From Chitinophaga pinensis (GTDB lineage Bacteria > Bacteroidota > Bacteroidia > NS11-12g > UBA955), in assembly GCA_945860565.1 (NCBI GenBank), contig CAMAQS010000009.1, forward strand, positions 1 to 50,609: a stretch of DNA of 50,609 nucleotides, read 5' to 3'. The translations under genes were made by a program, and so were the position numbers. Position 1 is the first letter of the stretch, and every line of letters starts with the position of its first letter. Below the pieces are notes generated by a model. It was not told where the DNA came from. It did not search any database and was given only the letters and a program-made list of their open reading frames with translations. Positions 18,305 to 28,073 of this stretch are shown here, piece by piece.

Positions 18305-21082
18305 ATGTCAAAAATCCGAATTGGAATAATCTTTGGTGGCCAATCCCGTGAACGGGAGGTTTCATTTGCTGGAGGTCGCACCGTTTACGACAACCTAGAT
18401 AAGTCGATGTTTGAAGCCATTCCCTTATTTGTGGATAGTTTCGGAGGGATGGTTGTGTTAAATTGGGAGAATGTTTACAAGGGCAGTATCCGCGATTTTT
18501 ATCCACCACAAGAATTTATTCCAGAAATTGGGATGGGATTTCAGGTTTATGCGGAGAATTTGGATGCAGAAACTGCATTGGGACAAGTATTTCCAGATAA
18601 ATTGGAGAAGATAAAAGCAGAGAGTGCTGCATTATCCCATACTGAATCTCAAATGAAGTTGCTTATTCAACGTGCATTTCAGCATGAAATGTTGCAAAAA
18701 ATTGGTGAGCCCATTTCGGCAGAAGATTTGTCTTTGTATATTGATTTTGCCTTTCTTGCTTTGCACGGCACTCCGGGTGAAGACGGAAGCATTCAAGGTT
18801 TATTGGAATGGAATAATATACCTTACAGCGGTTCTGGCATTTTGCCTTCGGCCATTGGCATTAATAAATCAGCCCAAAAGTATTTTCAACTCACATCTGG
18901 ATTGTTCGTTAACGAGTTCGAAACCTTACAATCCAATGTATGGTTGGAATCTACAGATCAAGAAAGACGCAATTGGTTTTTGCATTTCAACATGAAGTTT
19001 GGGGGTAAATTCGTCATTAAACCTGCCCACCAAGGGTCTTCATTGGGCGTGGGTATTTTAAAAGATGCGGATTATGCACGATTTTGCCATGCCATAGATT
19101 TGGCTTTTTTTAGGATGCAGTTCAATGCCGATGATTTTAAGCAATTGTCAGACACTGAGCAATTGGAAAACGTTAAATGGCTAACGGACATTCGTTCTGG
19201 TTTGGGATTGCCAATTAGAGTAAACGGCGAGCTTATAAAACGTCCAGATACATTATATCAATATTTATTAAATCAAACAGGGGAAATTTTACTGCAGGCC
19301 ACGGACAGTGAATCCGAAGTAATTATAGAAACCTATATAAAAGGAAAAGAGTTCAGTTGCATAATTGTAGAAAACACACTTGGCGATGTTTTGGCACTGC
19401 CGCCAACTGAAATTAGAAAGCCGGGAGATTTATTTGATTATAGGAGCAAATACTTACCGGGTTTAAGCAATAAAATTACCCCAATTGAAGTTTCTGAAGA
19501 GGTTTTGGGGGATATTCGTTCTGCCTGTTGTGATTTATACCACTATTTTGGTTTTGAAGTTTATGCTAGAATCGATGGATTTGTAAACGACGAAGGCGAA
19601 ATTTTCTTAAACGATCCGAATACCACTAGCGGAATGATGCCTAGTTCCTTTTTCTTTCATCAAGCCGCAGAAATCGGACTAAATCCGAGTCAATTTTTAA
19701 CGTTTATTATCCATAATTCCCTCAAAAACAGAATCCAAAAACATCCGAAGGGACAACAATACAATGGGCTGTTGATTTTACTGGAGCAATTGTTGGATAA
19801 TCGTCAAATGCCAGGGTTGGCCAAGCGAAAATTAGGCATTATCATGGGTGGATATAGTTTTGAACGGCACATTAGCATGGAATCGGGTCGTAATATCTAT
19901 GAGAAAATCTCTTCCAGTGAGGAGTTTCAGCCCCTGCCCTTGTTTTTAACTGGCAATTCTCAAGGCTATAAATTGCATTTATTGCCCTTAAACATGATGT
20001 TGAAAGACAATGCAGACGACATTCGAGACAAGGTTTTACATTATGAAGCAAACATTTTGTTAAACGACATTCGTCAAGAAGCAGAGGATATAACTTCAAT
20101 GTATAATTCAGATGGAGCGCTATTTGTGCCCGAGGAAGTTAGCCTAGATTGGTTAAAGGAAAATGTGGAAGGGGTATTTATTGCTTTACATGGTAGACCG
20201 GGGGAAGACGGCACCATTCAGCGAGATTTGACGGAAAAAGGCATCTATTTCAATGGCAGTGAAGCACATAGTGCGGCGATTACCATAAATAAATTCGAAA
20301 CAAATAAAAAGTTGAGGCAGTTGGGATTTTTGGTTGCCGACCATGAAATGGTCCAAAGAAGCGAATTTTACGAAAATAAAGAGGCGCTTTGTTTGCGAAT
20401 TGTGCAAAAATTTGGACTTCCATTCATTGCGAAACCCGCAGATGACGGTTGCAGTGCAGCGGTACGAAAAATAAAAAGTGCTGAAGAATTGCAGGATTTT
20501 ATGTCCCTAATTTTCAGGAACAATATAGAAATCCCCGAAGACTTGGCTGCCAATTTGGGCATCTCCACACACGATGAAATGCCGATGAAACAGGAACTTC
20601 TTATTGAAAAATTCATAGATAAAGAAAATTGTGTTCGTTTTTTAGAAGTTACGGGTGGTCTTTTAACGCATGTAACTGAATCCGGGGATTTGCATTACGA
20701 AATATTTGAGCCATCTGAATCATTGGCTGAGTCTGAAATACTGAGTTTAGAAGAAAAATTTTTAGCGGGTGAAGGACAAAATTTAACGCCTGCTCGATTT
20801 TCAAAAGATGCAGAGCGGCAACAGTCCATTTCTTTGCAAGTAAGAAATACTTTGGAGGCTGTAGCAAAGGCTTTGGATGTTACAGGATATTGCAGGATTG
20901 ATGCATTTGTAAGAATCTTTGAAAATGATACGATTGAAACCATTATTATTGAAGTAAATTCGTTACCCGGAATGACACCTGCTACCTGCATTTATCACCA
21001 AGCCGCTATAAACGGTTATAAACCCTATGATTTTATCCGTGAAATTTTAAACTATGGCAAACAACGAAATAAAATAGCATGA
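18305..21082 (+). CDS. Tandem-fused double D-alanine--D-alanine ligase-like protein
   Basis: Two complete ATP-grasp/Ddl-like halves in one 925-aa ORF: GIIFGGQSREREVSFAGG..FLALHGTPGEDGSIQG..ARIDGF and GIIMGGYSFERHISMESG..FIALHGRPGEDGTIQR..CRIDAF..IIEVNSLPGMTPAT. Confidence 0.9.
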   Translation: MSKIRIGIIFGGQSREREVSFAGGRTVYDNLDKSMFEAIPLFVDSFGGMVVLNWENVYKGSIRDFYPPQEFIPEIGMGFQVYAENLDAETALGQVFPDKLEKIKAESAALSHTESQMKLLIQRAFQHEMLQKIGEPISAEDLSLYIDFAFLALHGTPGEDGSIQGLLEWNNIPYSGSGILPSAIGINKSAQKYFQLTSGLFVNEFETLQSNVWLESTDQERRNWFLHFNMKFGGKFVIKPAHQGSSLGVGILKDADYARFCHAIDLAFFRMQFNADDFKQLSDTEQLENVKWLTDIRSGLGLPIRVNGELIKRPDTLYQYLLNQTGEILLQATDSESEVIIETYIKGKEFSCIIVENTLGDVLALPPTEIRKPGDLFDYRSKYLPGLSNKITPIEVSEEVLGDIRSACCDLYHYFGFEVYARIDGFVNDEGEIFLNDPNTTSGMMPSSFFFHQAAEIGLNPSQFLTFIIHNSLKNRIQKHPKGQQYNGLLILLEQLLDNRQMPGLAKRKLGIIMGGYSFERHISMESGRNIYEKISSSEEFQPLPLFLTGNSQGYKLHLLPLNMMLKDNADDIRDKVLHYEANILLNDIRQEAEDITSMYNSDGALFVPEEVSLDWLKENVEGVFIALHGRPGEDGTIQRDLTEKGIYFNGSEAHSAAITINKFETNKKLRQLGFLVADHEMVQRSEFYENKEALCLRIVQKFGLPFIAKPADDGCSAAVRKIKSAEELQDFMSLIFRNNIEIPEDLAANLGISTHDEMPMKQELLIEKFIDKENCVRFLEVTGGLLTHVTESGDLHYEIFEPSESLAESEILSLEEKFLAGEGQNLTPARFSKDAERQQSISLQVRNTLEAVAKALDVTGYCRIDAFVRIFENDTIETIIIEVNSLPGMTPATCIYHQAAINGYKPYDFIREILNYGKQRNKIA

Positions 21083-21687
21083 AAAAAGATTTCAAAAATA
21101 TTGGATTGAATGTAGGAATCATATTGGCGATTGCAATAGTATTGATGCTTACAGCGGTTGGTTTATTGGGTTGGTATACAAAACACAATGTGACTATTGC
21201 TGTGCCCAATGTAGTTGGAATGGCTTTTGATGAAGCAAAAATCAAATTAGAATCCGCAGGTTTATCGTCAAAAATTATTGATTCTGTTTATAACGAAAAA
21301 GCGGCCCCATTTTCCATTGTGGAGCAATTGCCTGCCGCCAATGAAAATGTAAAACCAGAGAGAATTGTGTTCTTGGTAATCAATACAGGAAACAAGCCTA
21401 AGGTTAAAATGCCTAAATTGGTAGACATGAGTTTGACATTGGCTAAAGCTGTACTAAAAAACAGGGGGTTGACATTAGGCAATATATCGTTTACTTACGA
21501 TGAAATTGGAAATAACTTGGTAGTTAATCAAAATTATCGGGGTGAAAGCATAGAAGCTGGCAAAATGATTCCCACTGGTTCAAGCATTGATTTGGTGGTT
21601 GCATCTACCGATAAAACACGTTTTCCAGACTCTGATTCGACCGATTTGGTAAACGACGAAGCCGTGTCGGATGATTTGGGTAAATAA
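21079..21687 (+). CDS. PASTA-domain membrane protein
   Basis: N-terminal TM helix then PASTA-like repeats (VPNVVGMAFDEAKIKLESAGLSSKI.., MPKLVDMSLTLAKAVLKNRGLTLGNI..). Confidence 0.88.
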   Translation: MKKDFKNIGLNVGIILAIAIVLMLTAVGLLGWYTKHNVTIAVPNVVGMAFDEAKIKLESAGLSSKIIDSVYNEKAAPFSIVEQLPAANENVKPERIVFLVINTGNKPKVKMPKLVDMSLTLAKAVLKNRGLTLGNISFTYDEIGNNLVVNQNYRGESIEAGKMIPTGSSIDLVVASTDKTRFPDSDSTDLVNDEAVSDDLGK

Positions 21688-21797
21688 TTGTCACATTAGT
21701 GTCTTTCGGCTAGCTAAATTGCTTTTATTTTCGGCAAAAAAACAATAAATTCGCCTTTTCGGCGTTTATACACAAAACGCTTTTAACAGCGGTACAA

Positions 21798-23768
21798 TTG
21801 GAACAGTCAATTAAGTTAAGTTTTCGTTTGTCAATCCTTGCAAAAATTGCATTCGTGGGGATTTTTTGTTTGACGCAAATTGCAACAACATTTGGACAAT
21901 TCACAAAAATCACACCCCTTGTTGAACAACCAGAAGTTGAGCGGACTCATTACAAAACGGTGGTAATCAACCCAATATCTTGGCTAATTACAGACACTTT
22001 AATTTTACCTTTTTTCGAAGATTTTGCAGAAGTTACAGGATTTCCATCCTTAACACGTTGGACAGACAAACAAGTTTGGGTTAATAACAGTTTCACACCT
22101 GATGCCCCCAATGCATTTGTTGCTACTTTTGATCATTTAAACGAAAAGGGCAAAGCGTATTCGAATACATTGAACAAAAACGTTTCAGTGTTTGCCGATA
22201 GTTTAACTAGCCAACCCATTAACCTACAGTTCTATAAAAACGGACCAAATACCTTTCCCTATAAATTAACAGACAACATTTACTTGAGTTTTTTTTATAA
22301 AACAAAAGGCTTGGGAGATGTCCCAGAATTAGAAGATTCGTTGATTTTATTTTTCAAAGGAAAAGATAAACAATGGCATAGAGTGTGGAGTGTTGGTGGA
22401 AAATCATTGTCCCGTTTCGAAGAGATTTACGTTCCTATCGACAATGACCAATATTTGATACCTGATTTTCAATTCCGTTGGGTCAATTACACAAAAGCCA
22501 CTGGAAATTTAAACCATTGGCATTTGGATTATATTAGAATGGAAAAAGGCCGCTTTGGTGGCTTTAACGACATTGAAGATGTGGGTATTGTAAGTGCATA
22601 TACAGGACTTATTAACGACTATTCAAATTTGCCTTACACACACTACAGGAACAATTTGTCCCAAATTAGAGGAAAAGGTGCTGGGGTTACAGTAAAAAAT
22701 CTCAGTGAAACGGCTACAGTCCAAACACGTTATTCTTTGAGTATTTTAAATACTTATGGTCAAAAATTATATGAACAGGGGTTCAATGTAAGCTCCAGAA
22801 ACATATTGGCCATGGCTGATTCTTTGGAAAGCTTTGATACACCTATTTTTGATACGCTATCAGGAAAAACTCCCTCATTGAAATATCAATTTGTGATCGA
22901 CCCTAGAAGTAACGACAATACAGCAGACAATTACAACACCAAAACTTTAAATAACAGATATGAACTTACGCATCAGTTCATGCCTTGGTATTCTTATGAT
23001 GATGGTTCGGCAGAAGGTGGTTTCGGATTGGATTATGCTTATTTAGGCAATATAAAAGGTCAGTTTGCCATGGAGTTTAATACCTTAGAAGACGATTCTT
23101 TGCGGGGTTTGGCAATGTATTTCACACAAACCAAAGACGATGTAAGTTTTAGAAGCTTCAAATTAAGAATATGGCGGGCGATTTCTCCTATTGGCGCCAG
23201 TGATAATAAAGACGAGTTGATTTATGAATTCCCAATGGAAAGACCAATTTATAGAGACAGCATCAATCACTTTAATTACATATTCTTTGACAGCGTATTG
23301 TTTCTTAAAAAAGGCAAGTATTATGTTGGATGGGTTCAAACGCTGCCTTATGTTTTAAACGTAGGTTACGATAACAATTATCGTTACAACGGACAAGACC
23401 AATACAATCCAAGATTGTTTTACAATTTGTTGGGAAGTTGGGAAAGAGCTGATTTCAATATTAAAGGCACTCCAATGATTCGTATGTTGTTTGGAGAACG
23501 CATAAACTATAGTTTTTCAACTCCAAAAGTAGAAAAGCTTGGTGTATCGGTATTTCCGAATCCTGCAAACTACATTCTTCATGTTCACTTAACGAATCCA
23601 AATACTCAAATTTCACATATTGTTATTTTAGATGCAGTTGGTCGGTTTGTAAAACGATTAAATTATACCACGGCTTTGGATGTATCGTATTTGAATCCAG
23701 GCACATACTTTATAAAAGTTGTGGGTTTAAATGGCCAGAGTAATACGCTTAAATTCCATAAAGAATAA
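21798..23768 (+). CDS. T9SS type A sorting domain-containing secreted protein
   Basis: Signal-peptide-like N-terminus; C-terminal SVFPNPANYILHVHL...IVILDAVGRFVKRLN...YLNPGTYFIKVVGLNGQSNTLKFHKE. TTG start; no in-frame ATG found back to the upstream TAG at 21711. Confidence 0.85.
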   Translation: MEQSIKLSFRLSILAKIAFVGIFCLTQIATTFGQFTKITPLVEQPEVERTHYKTVVINPISWLITDTLILPFFEDFAEVTGFPSLTRWTDKQVWVNNSFTPDAPNAFVATFDHLNEKGKAYSNTLNKNVSVFADSLTSQPINLQFYKNGPNTFPYKLTDNIYLSFFYKTKGLGDVPELEDSLILFFKGKDKQWHRVWSVGGKSLSRFEEIYVPIDNDQYLIPDFQFRWVNYTKATGNLNHWHLDYIRMEKGRFGGFNDIEDVGIVSAYTGLINDYSNLPYTHYRNNLSQIRGKGAGVTVKNLSETATVQTRYSLSILNTYGQKLYEQGFNVSSRNILAMADSLESFDTPIFDTLSGKTPSLKYQFVIDPRSNDNTADNYNTKTLNNRYELTHQFMPWYSYDDGSAEGGFGLDYAYLGNIKGQFAMEFNTLEDDSLRGLAMYFTQTKDDVSFRSFKLRIWRAISPIGASDNKDELIYEFPMERPIYRDSINHFNYIFFDSVLFLKKGKYYVGWVQTLPYVLNVGYDNNYRYNGQDQYNPRLFYNLLGSWERADFNIKGTPMIRMLFGERINYSFSTPKVEKLGVSVFPNPANYILHVHLTNPNTQISHIVILDAVGRFVKRLNYTTALDVSYLNPGTYFIKVVGLNGQSNTLKFHKE

Positions 23769-23771
23769 ATC

Positions 23772-24083
23772 ATGATTGAAGATATTTCTGTAGTAAAATT
23801 AAAACAAAGAATGGATGCCAATGAACAACTCAATTTATTGGATGTTCGCGAGGGTTTTGAGTTTGAGGAGTTTAATTTAAATGGTTTGCTTATTCCATTG
23901 GCTGAGTTGCCGGGCAGATTATCGGAAATTGAAGATTGGAAAGAACAAGAAGTCATAGTTTATTGTCGTTCTGGCCGCCGAAGTGCAACTGCACAAGCAT
24001 TTTTGTTGAAAAACGGATTCACAAATGTTAGAAATCTATTGGGCGGAGTCTTAGATTGGCAATCTGAATTTTCTCAATCATAA
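23772..24083 (+). CDS. Rhodanese-like domain protein
   Basis: LLDVREGFEFEEFNLNG..IPL.ELP.RL, VIVYCRSGRRSATAQAFLLKNGFTNVRNLLGGVLDW. Confidence 0.93.
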   Translation: MIEDISVVKLKQRMDANEQLNLLDVREGFEFEEFNLNGLLIPLAELPGRLSEIEDWKEQEVIVYCRSGRRSATAQAFLLKNGFTNVRNLLGGVLDWQSEFSQS

Positions 24084-24106
24084 TTTTGCCTAAATTTGGG
24101 TGAAAT

Positions 24107-26011
24107 ATGTCCATCCACTCCTCTGCTAAACGCTTTATTTTTTGGATTATTTGGTCGTTCGTAGGAATTGGCTTGTTGATTATTTCACGATGTTCATCCC
24201 CCAAAGAAAAGACAGACAATAACTATTTCTTGAACATGAACGACAGTGTTGGTTATGTAGGGATGGCAGAATGCAAAACCTGTCACTACGACAAACACGA
24301 AACCTTTGTTCACACGGGCATGGGGCAAAGTTTTTCTTGGGCTACAAAAATTAAATCCAAAGGTAATTTTAAAAACGTCTCCCCCATTTACGATGCCAAA
24401 CGCAATTTGTATTATTTGCCAAAATGGAAAAACGAAGACCTATATATTTGCGAATATCGATTAGCAAATGGGGATACAATTCACTATAGAGAGGAAAAAA
24501 TTGTTTACATCATTGGCAGCGGCCAACACACCAATAGCCATTTTTGGAAAGACGGTGATTTCTTGTACCAAGCACCATTGACATTTTATACGCAGAAGGG
24601 AAAATGGGACTTGCCTCCGGGATTTGACTTGAACAACAGCTCTTTTGAACGCAAAATTGATGTAGAATGCATGTCTTGCCACAATGCCATTCCAAATGTG
24701 GATGAAACATCGTTTAATCGATTTAATTCCATTCCGTTGGGTATTGACTGTGAACGTTGCCATGGGCCCGGTGAATTGCATGTAAAACAGAAAAAACAGG
24801 GAATATTGGTCGATACCAGCAAAGAGGCCGATAGAAGCATTGTAAATCCGAAAAGGTTGCCTTTTCAACTTCAGGTAGATATTTGCCAGCGCTGTCATTT
24901 ACAAGGCAATAATGTATTAAAACCTGGAAAAAAATTCACTGATTTCAGGCCAGGAATGAAGTTGAGTGACGTATTTGAAATTTACATGCCTAAATATGAA
25001 AACAACCACAAATTCGTGATGGCAGGCCACGCAGAAAGATTTCAAAAAAGCCAATGTTTCATTCATAGTAATCCAAACAAAACCGAAGTTTACAATCCTA
25101 AATTAAATTTCACCTGTATAAATTGTCACAATCCGCATGTGAGTGTAAAAAGCACTGGATCAGATAAATTCAATCTTACATGTGTGAATTGTCATTCTGA
25201 AAACAGCACCAAGAGTAAGTTACAAACTTGTAAGTTAGATAAGGACAAACAAATTCATGCCAATGGTTGTGTGGGTTGTCACATGCCAGCCAGTGGCTCC
25301 GAAGACATTCCCCACGTTACGGTTCACGACCATAAAATTCAACGTCCCTCAAAAAACAAACAGAAGGAAAAAGGTGCTTTATTGGGTTTGTATTCTATAA
25401 ACAATGCCAAAACAGATAAACACACAGAGATTCAGGCTTACTTGAGTTATTTTGAGAAGTTTGAGAACAATCCGTTGTATTTGCGCAAAGCAAATGAACT
25501 CATAGAACAGACGGAAAAAACGGACATTGAGCAGGAGATTTATTATGCGTACTTAAAAAAAGACTTTAAAGGGGTGGTTTCTAAAAGTCAGGAATTAAAA
25601 GAAAATAGCATAAATGATGCTTGGACGTGTTATAGAATTGCCAAATCACTGGATGCCACAGAAAATCTATCGGCCTCGATTGGGTGGTATAAAAGGGCCT
25701 ATACTTTAAAATCAAACAACCTAGATTATGGCGTGGAATATGCCAATGCACTGATACGTTTAAAACAAATAACAGAGGCCAAAGATTTATTAATTAAACA
25801 GTTAAATATAGCAAAAAAACACCAGCTTACGCTCTTAAATTTGGGTGTTGCTTATTATCTAGAACAAAATATGGGGTTGGCGAAGCGTTACTTTCAACAG
25901 GTGCTAAATTTAAATCCCGACCATAAATTGGCCAATTTGTATATGTCTGAATTGTACAATAAAGTGGGAGACGTTGAAAAATCAAAGATTTATTTGAAAA
26001 AATCGCAATAA
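24107..26011 (+). CDS. Multiheme c-type cytochrome lipoprotein with C-terminal TPR region
   Basis: Seven CXXCH motifs (CKTCH, CMSCH, CERCH, CQRCH, CINCH, CVNCH, CVGCH), N-terminal TM/lipobox-like IISRC, C-terminal TPR repeats. Confidence 0.88.
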   Translation: MSIHSSAKRFIFWIIWSFVGIGLLIISRCSSPKEKTDNNYFLNMNDSVGYVGMAECKTCHYDKHETFVHTGMGQSFSWATKIKSKGNFKNVSPIYDAKRNLYYLPKWKNEDLYICEYRLANGDTIHYREEKIVYIIGSGQHTNSHFWKDGDFLYQAPLTFYTQKGKWDLPPGFDLNNSSFERKIDVECMSCHNAIPNVDETSFNRFNSIPLGIDCERCHGPGELHVKQKKQGILVDTSKEADRSIVNPKRLPFQLQVDICQRCHLQGNNVLKPGKKFTDFRPGMKLSDVFEIYMPKYENNHKFVMAGHAERFQKSQCFIHSNPNKTEVYNPKLNFTCINCHNPHVSVKSTGSDKFNLTCVNCHSENSTKSKLQTCKLDKDKQIHANGCVGCHMPASGSEDIPHVTVHDHKIQRPSKNKQKEKGALLGLYSINNAKTDKHTEIQAYLSYFEKFENNPLYLRKANELIEQTEKTDIEQEIYYAYLKKDFKGVVSKSQELKENSINDAWTCYRIAKSLDATENLSASIGWYKRAYTLKSNNLDYGVEYANALIRLKQITEAKDLLIKQLNIAKKHQLTLLNLGVAYYLEQNMGLAKRYFQQVLNLNPDHKLANLYMSELYNKVGDVEKSKIYLKKSQ

Positions 26012-26044
26012 ATTATTCAGTTTTTTTTCAGATTTTTGTATGAA

Positions 26045-26698
26045 ATGCTTGATAAATTTGGAATTGCACGTGTAATAGCGCGAGAGTTAAAAGATGGTTA
26101 TTATGTTAACTTAGGAATTGGTATACCCACGTTGGTAGCAAACTATATCCCTGAGGGCATTGAAGTGGTATTGCAAAGTGAGAATGGTTTATTGGGAATG
26201 GGTCCTTTTCCTTTTGAGGGAGAGGAAGATGCAGATTTAATCAATGCAGGAAAACAAACAATCACTATGGCCAAAGGGGCGTCGTTGTTCGACAGTGCCA
26301 CCAGTTTTGGAATGATTCGTGCAGGCAAGGTGGATCTCACAGTATTGGGTGCCATGGAAGTAAGCGACCAAGGCGACATTGCCAATTGGAAAATTCCGGG
26401 TAAAATGGTAAAGGGCATGGGCGGTGCCATGGATTTAGTAGCATCGGCAAAAAATATCATTGTAGCCATGCAGCACACAAACAAAGCTGGGGAGAGTAAA
26501 TTGTTGCCAGCCTGTTCTTTGCCAATTACAGGTTTAAAATGTGTTAAAAAAGTGGTAACGGAATTGGGGGTTTTCGACATCACCGAAAGGGGTTTTGAGC
26601 TAAAAGAAATAGCACCAGGAGTGACCATAGAAGAAGTGAAAGTCAAAACATTGGGACGCCTTATTGTAGAAGGAGATATCCCAGTTATTTCTTTATAA
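26045..26698 (+). CDS. scoB: 3-oxoacid CoA-transferase subunit B
   Basis: GYYVNLGIGIPTLVANYIPEG, LQSENGLLGMGPFP, GGAMDLV.SAK, LGVFDI. In-frame ATG at 26045 preferred over TTG at 26036. Confidence 0.92.
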   Translation: MLDKFGIARVIARELKDGYYVNLGIGIPTLVANYIPEGIEVVLQSENGLLGMGPFPFEGEEDADLINAGKQTITMAKGASLFDSATSFGMIRAGKVDLTVLGAMEVSDQGDIANWKIPGKMVKGMGGAMDLVASAKNIIVAMQHTNKAGESKLLPACSLPITGLKCVKKVVTELGVFDITERGFELKEIAPGVTIEEVKVKTLGRLIVEGDIPVISL

Positions 26699-26700
26699 GT

Positions 26701-27969
26701 CTACTTTACATTCTTAGTATTATCGTTGTTTTCAGCGGTGAGTATTAGTCTCAAAGAGGTGTCTTTGGTTATATAGGCCCAGGCCCAATTGATAAAAATA
26801 ATGAGTTTATTTTTTACACTTAAAATAAGCATTAGGTGTAAAAACATCCATATTAACCACGCGAAATATCCAGAAATAGGGAATTTACCAATGTCTACCA
26901 CCGCTTTGTTTCTACCGATGGTTGCCATAGAACCTAAATCGTTGTATTCATATTCTTTAAGCGCTTTATTGGCCGATAAATATTTCAAATTTTTGGCCAA
27001 ATTTTTGGCTTGATTGATGGCTACGTTTGCCACTTGTGGATGGCCTTTAGGATATAAAGGAGTTTGCATGTAGGCCACATCCCCCAAAGCATAAACCCCA
27101 TCGGTGTCTAATACTTTGTTCATTCTGTCTACCACAATTCTATTTCCCGGTCCTTTTGCTGTTTCTGGCAGCCCTAAAATGGTATTTGCAATGACCCCTG
27201 CAGACCAAATCACCGTTTTTGTCAAGATGGTATTTCCGGTACTCAGTAGTAATTTTTCGCCGTTGTAATCCTTTACAAATGTTTCAGTTAAGACCTCCAC
27301 TCCCATTTTTTGCAAATATTCCTGAGATTTTGTTTTGGAATTTTCGCTCATATTGTTGAGGGTGTGTTTGCTCCCTTCAACCAAAGTAATGTGAAATTTC
27401 GAGAAATCTATTTTAGGATAATCTTTGGGAAGTACGTGTTCTTTAATTTCAGCAAATGCGCCTGCCAATTCCACGCCGGTGGGACCCGCACCAACAATCA
27501 CCAGATTGAATAAAGCTTCCTTTTGTTCGGTGGTGGCAGAAATAATGTTTTCAAAAGTTTGCAGAACATGATTTCGAATCTGAATGGCTTCTGCAGTGGT
27601 TTTAAGGGTAAGGGCGTGTTTGGGAATGTCTGTGTTGCCAAAAAAATTGGTTTTACAACCCATTGCTAAAATTAGAGCATCGTAGTGAAAATCTCCAATA
27701 GATGTAATTATTTTTTTTTCGGGGGATATTATTTCGAGAACTTCAGCGAGCCTGATTTGAATGTTATTCTTTCCTTTAAAAATGTTTCTTATAGGAAAAG
27801 AGATACTTGAAGGTTCAATTTGAGATGTGGCTACTTGGTAAAATAAGGGTTGAAATTGGTGGTGGTTAATTTTGTCTATTAACAACACGTCAAACAAGGA
27901 TTCATCTAAATTCTTCGCCAATTGAACTCCAGCGAATCCAGCACCCACAATAACTATTTGTTTTTTCAC
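26701..27969 (-). CDS. NAD(P)/FAD-dependent oxidoreductase, type II NADH dehydrogenase-like
   Basis: IVIVGAGFAGVQLAKNL, NHHQFQPLFYQVATSQIEPSSISFPIR, VGAGPTGVELAGAFAE, VYALGDVAYMQTPLYPKGHPQVANVAINQ. Confidence 0.92.
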   Translation of the reverse strand: MKKQIVIVGAGFAGVQLAKNLDESLFDVLLIDKINHHQFQPLFYQVATSQIEPSSISFPIRNIFKGKNNIQIRLAEVLEIISPEKKIITSIGDFHYDALILAMGCKTNFFGNTDIPKHALTLKTTAEAIQIRNHVLQTFENIISATTEQKEALFNLVIVGAGPTGVELAGAFAEIKEHVLPKDYPKIDFSKFHITLVEGSKHTLNNMSENSKTKSQEYLQKMGVEVLTETFVKDYNGEKLLLSTGNTILTKTVIWSAGVIANTILGLPETAKGPGNRIVVDRMNKVLDTDGVYALGDVAYMQTPLYPKGHPQVANVAINQAKNLAKNLKYLSANKALKEYEYNDLGSMATIGRNKAVVDIGKFPISGYFAWLIWMFLHLMLILSVKNKLIIFINWAWAYITKDTSLRLILTAENNDNTKNVK

Positions 27970-28073
27970 TTTGGGTATTTTGATTTATTATTCCAAAGAT
28001 ACTGTATATCTAAAGGTTATGTTTAAAAATTCATTATAAATTGTGTTTTTGTTTTGGGGGATTTGGATTTGAT

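Noticed and set aside
21720-21785. Possible terminator CGCC-TTTT..GGCG downstream of the PASTA gene
   Set aside because: Only a 4-5 bp stem with no clean T-tract; too weak to call.
24461-24898. 145-aa antisense ORF within the cytochrome gene
   Set aside because: Shadow ORF opposite the CXXCH-containing coding frame.
26143-26646. 167-aa antisense ORF within scoB
   Set aside because: Shadow ORF opposite a strongly supported gene; no family features.
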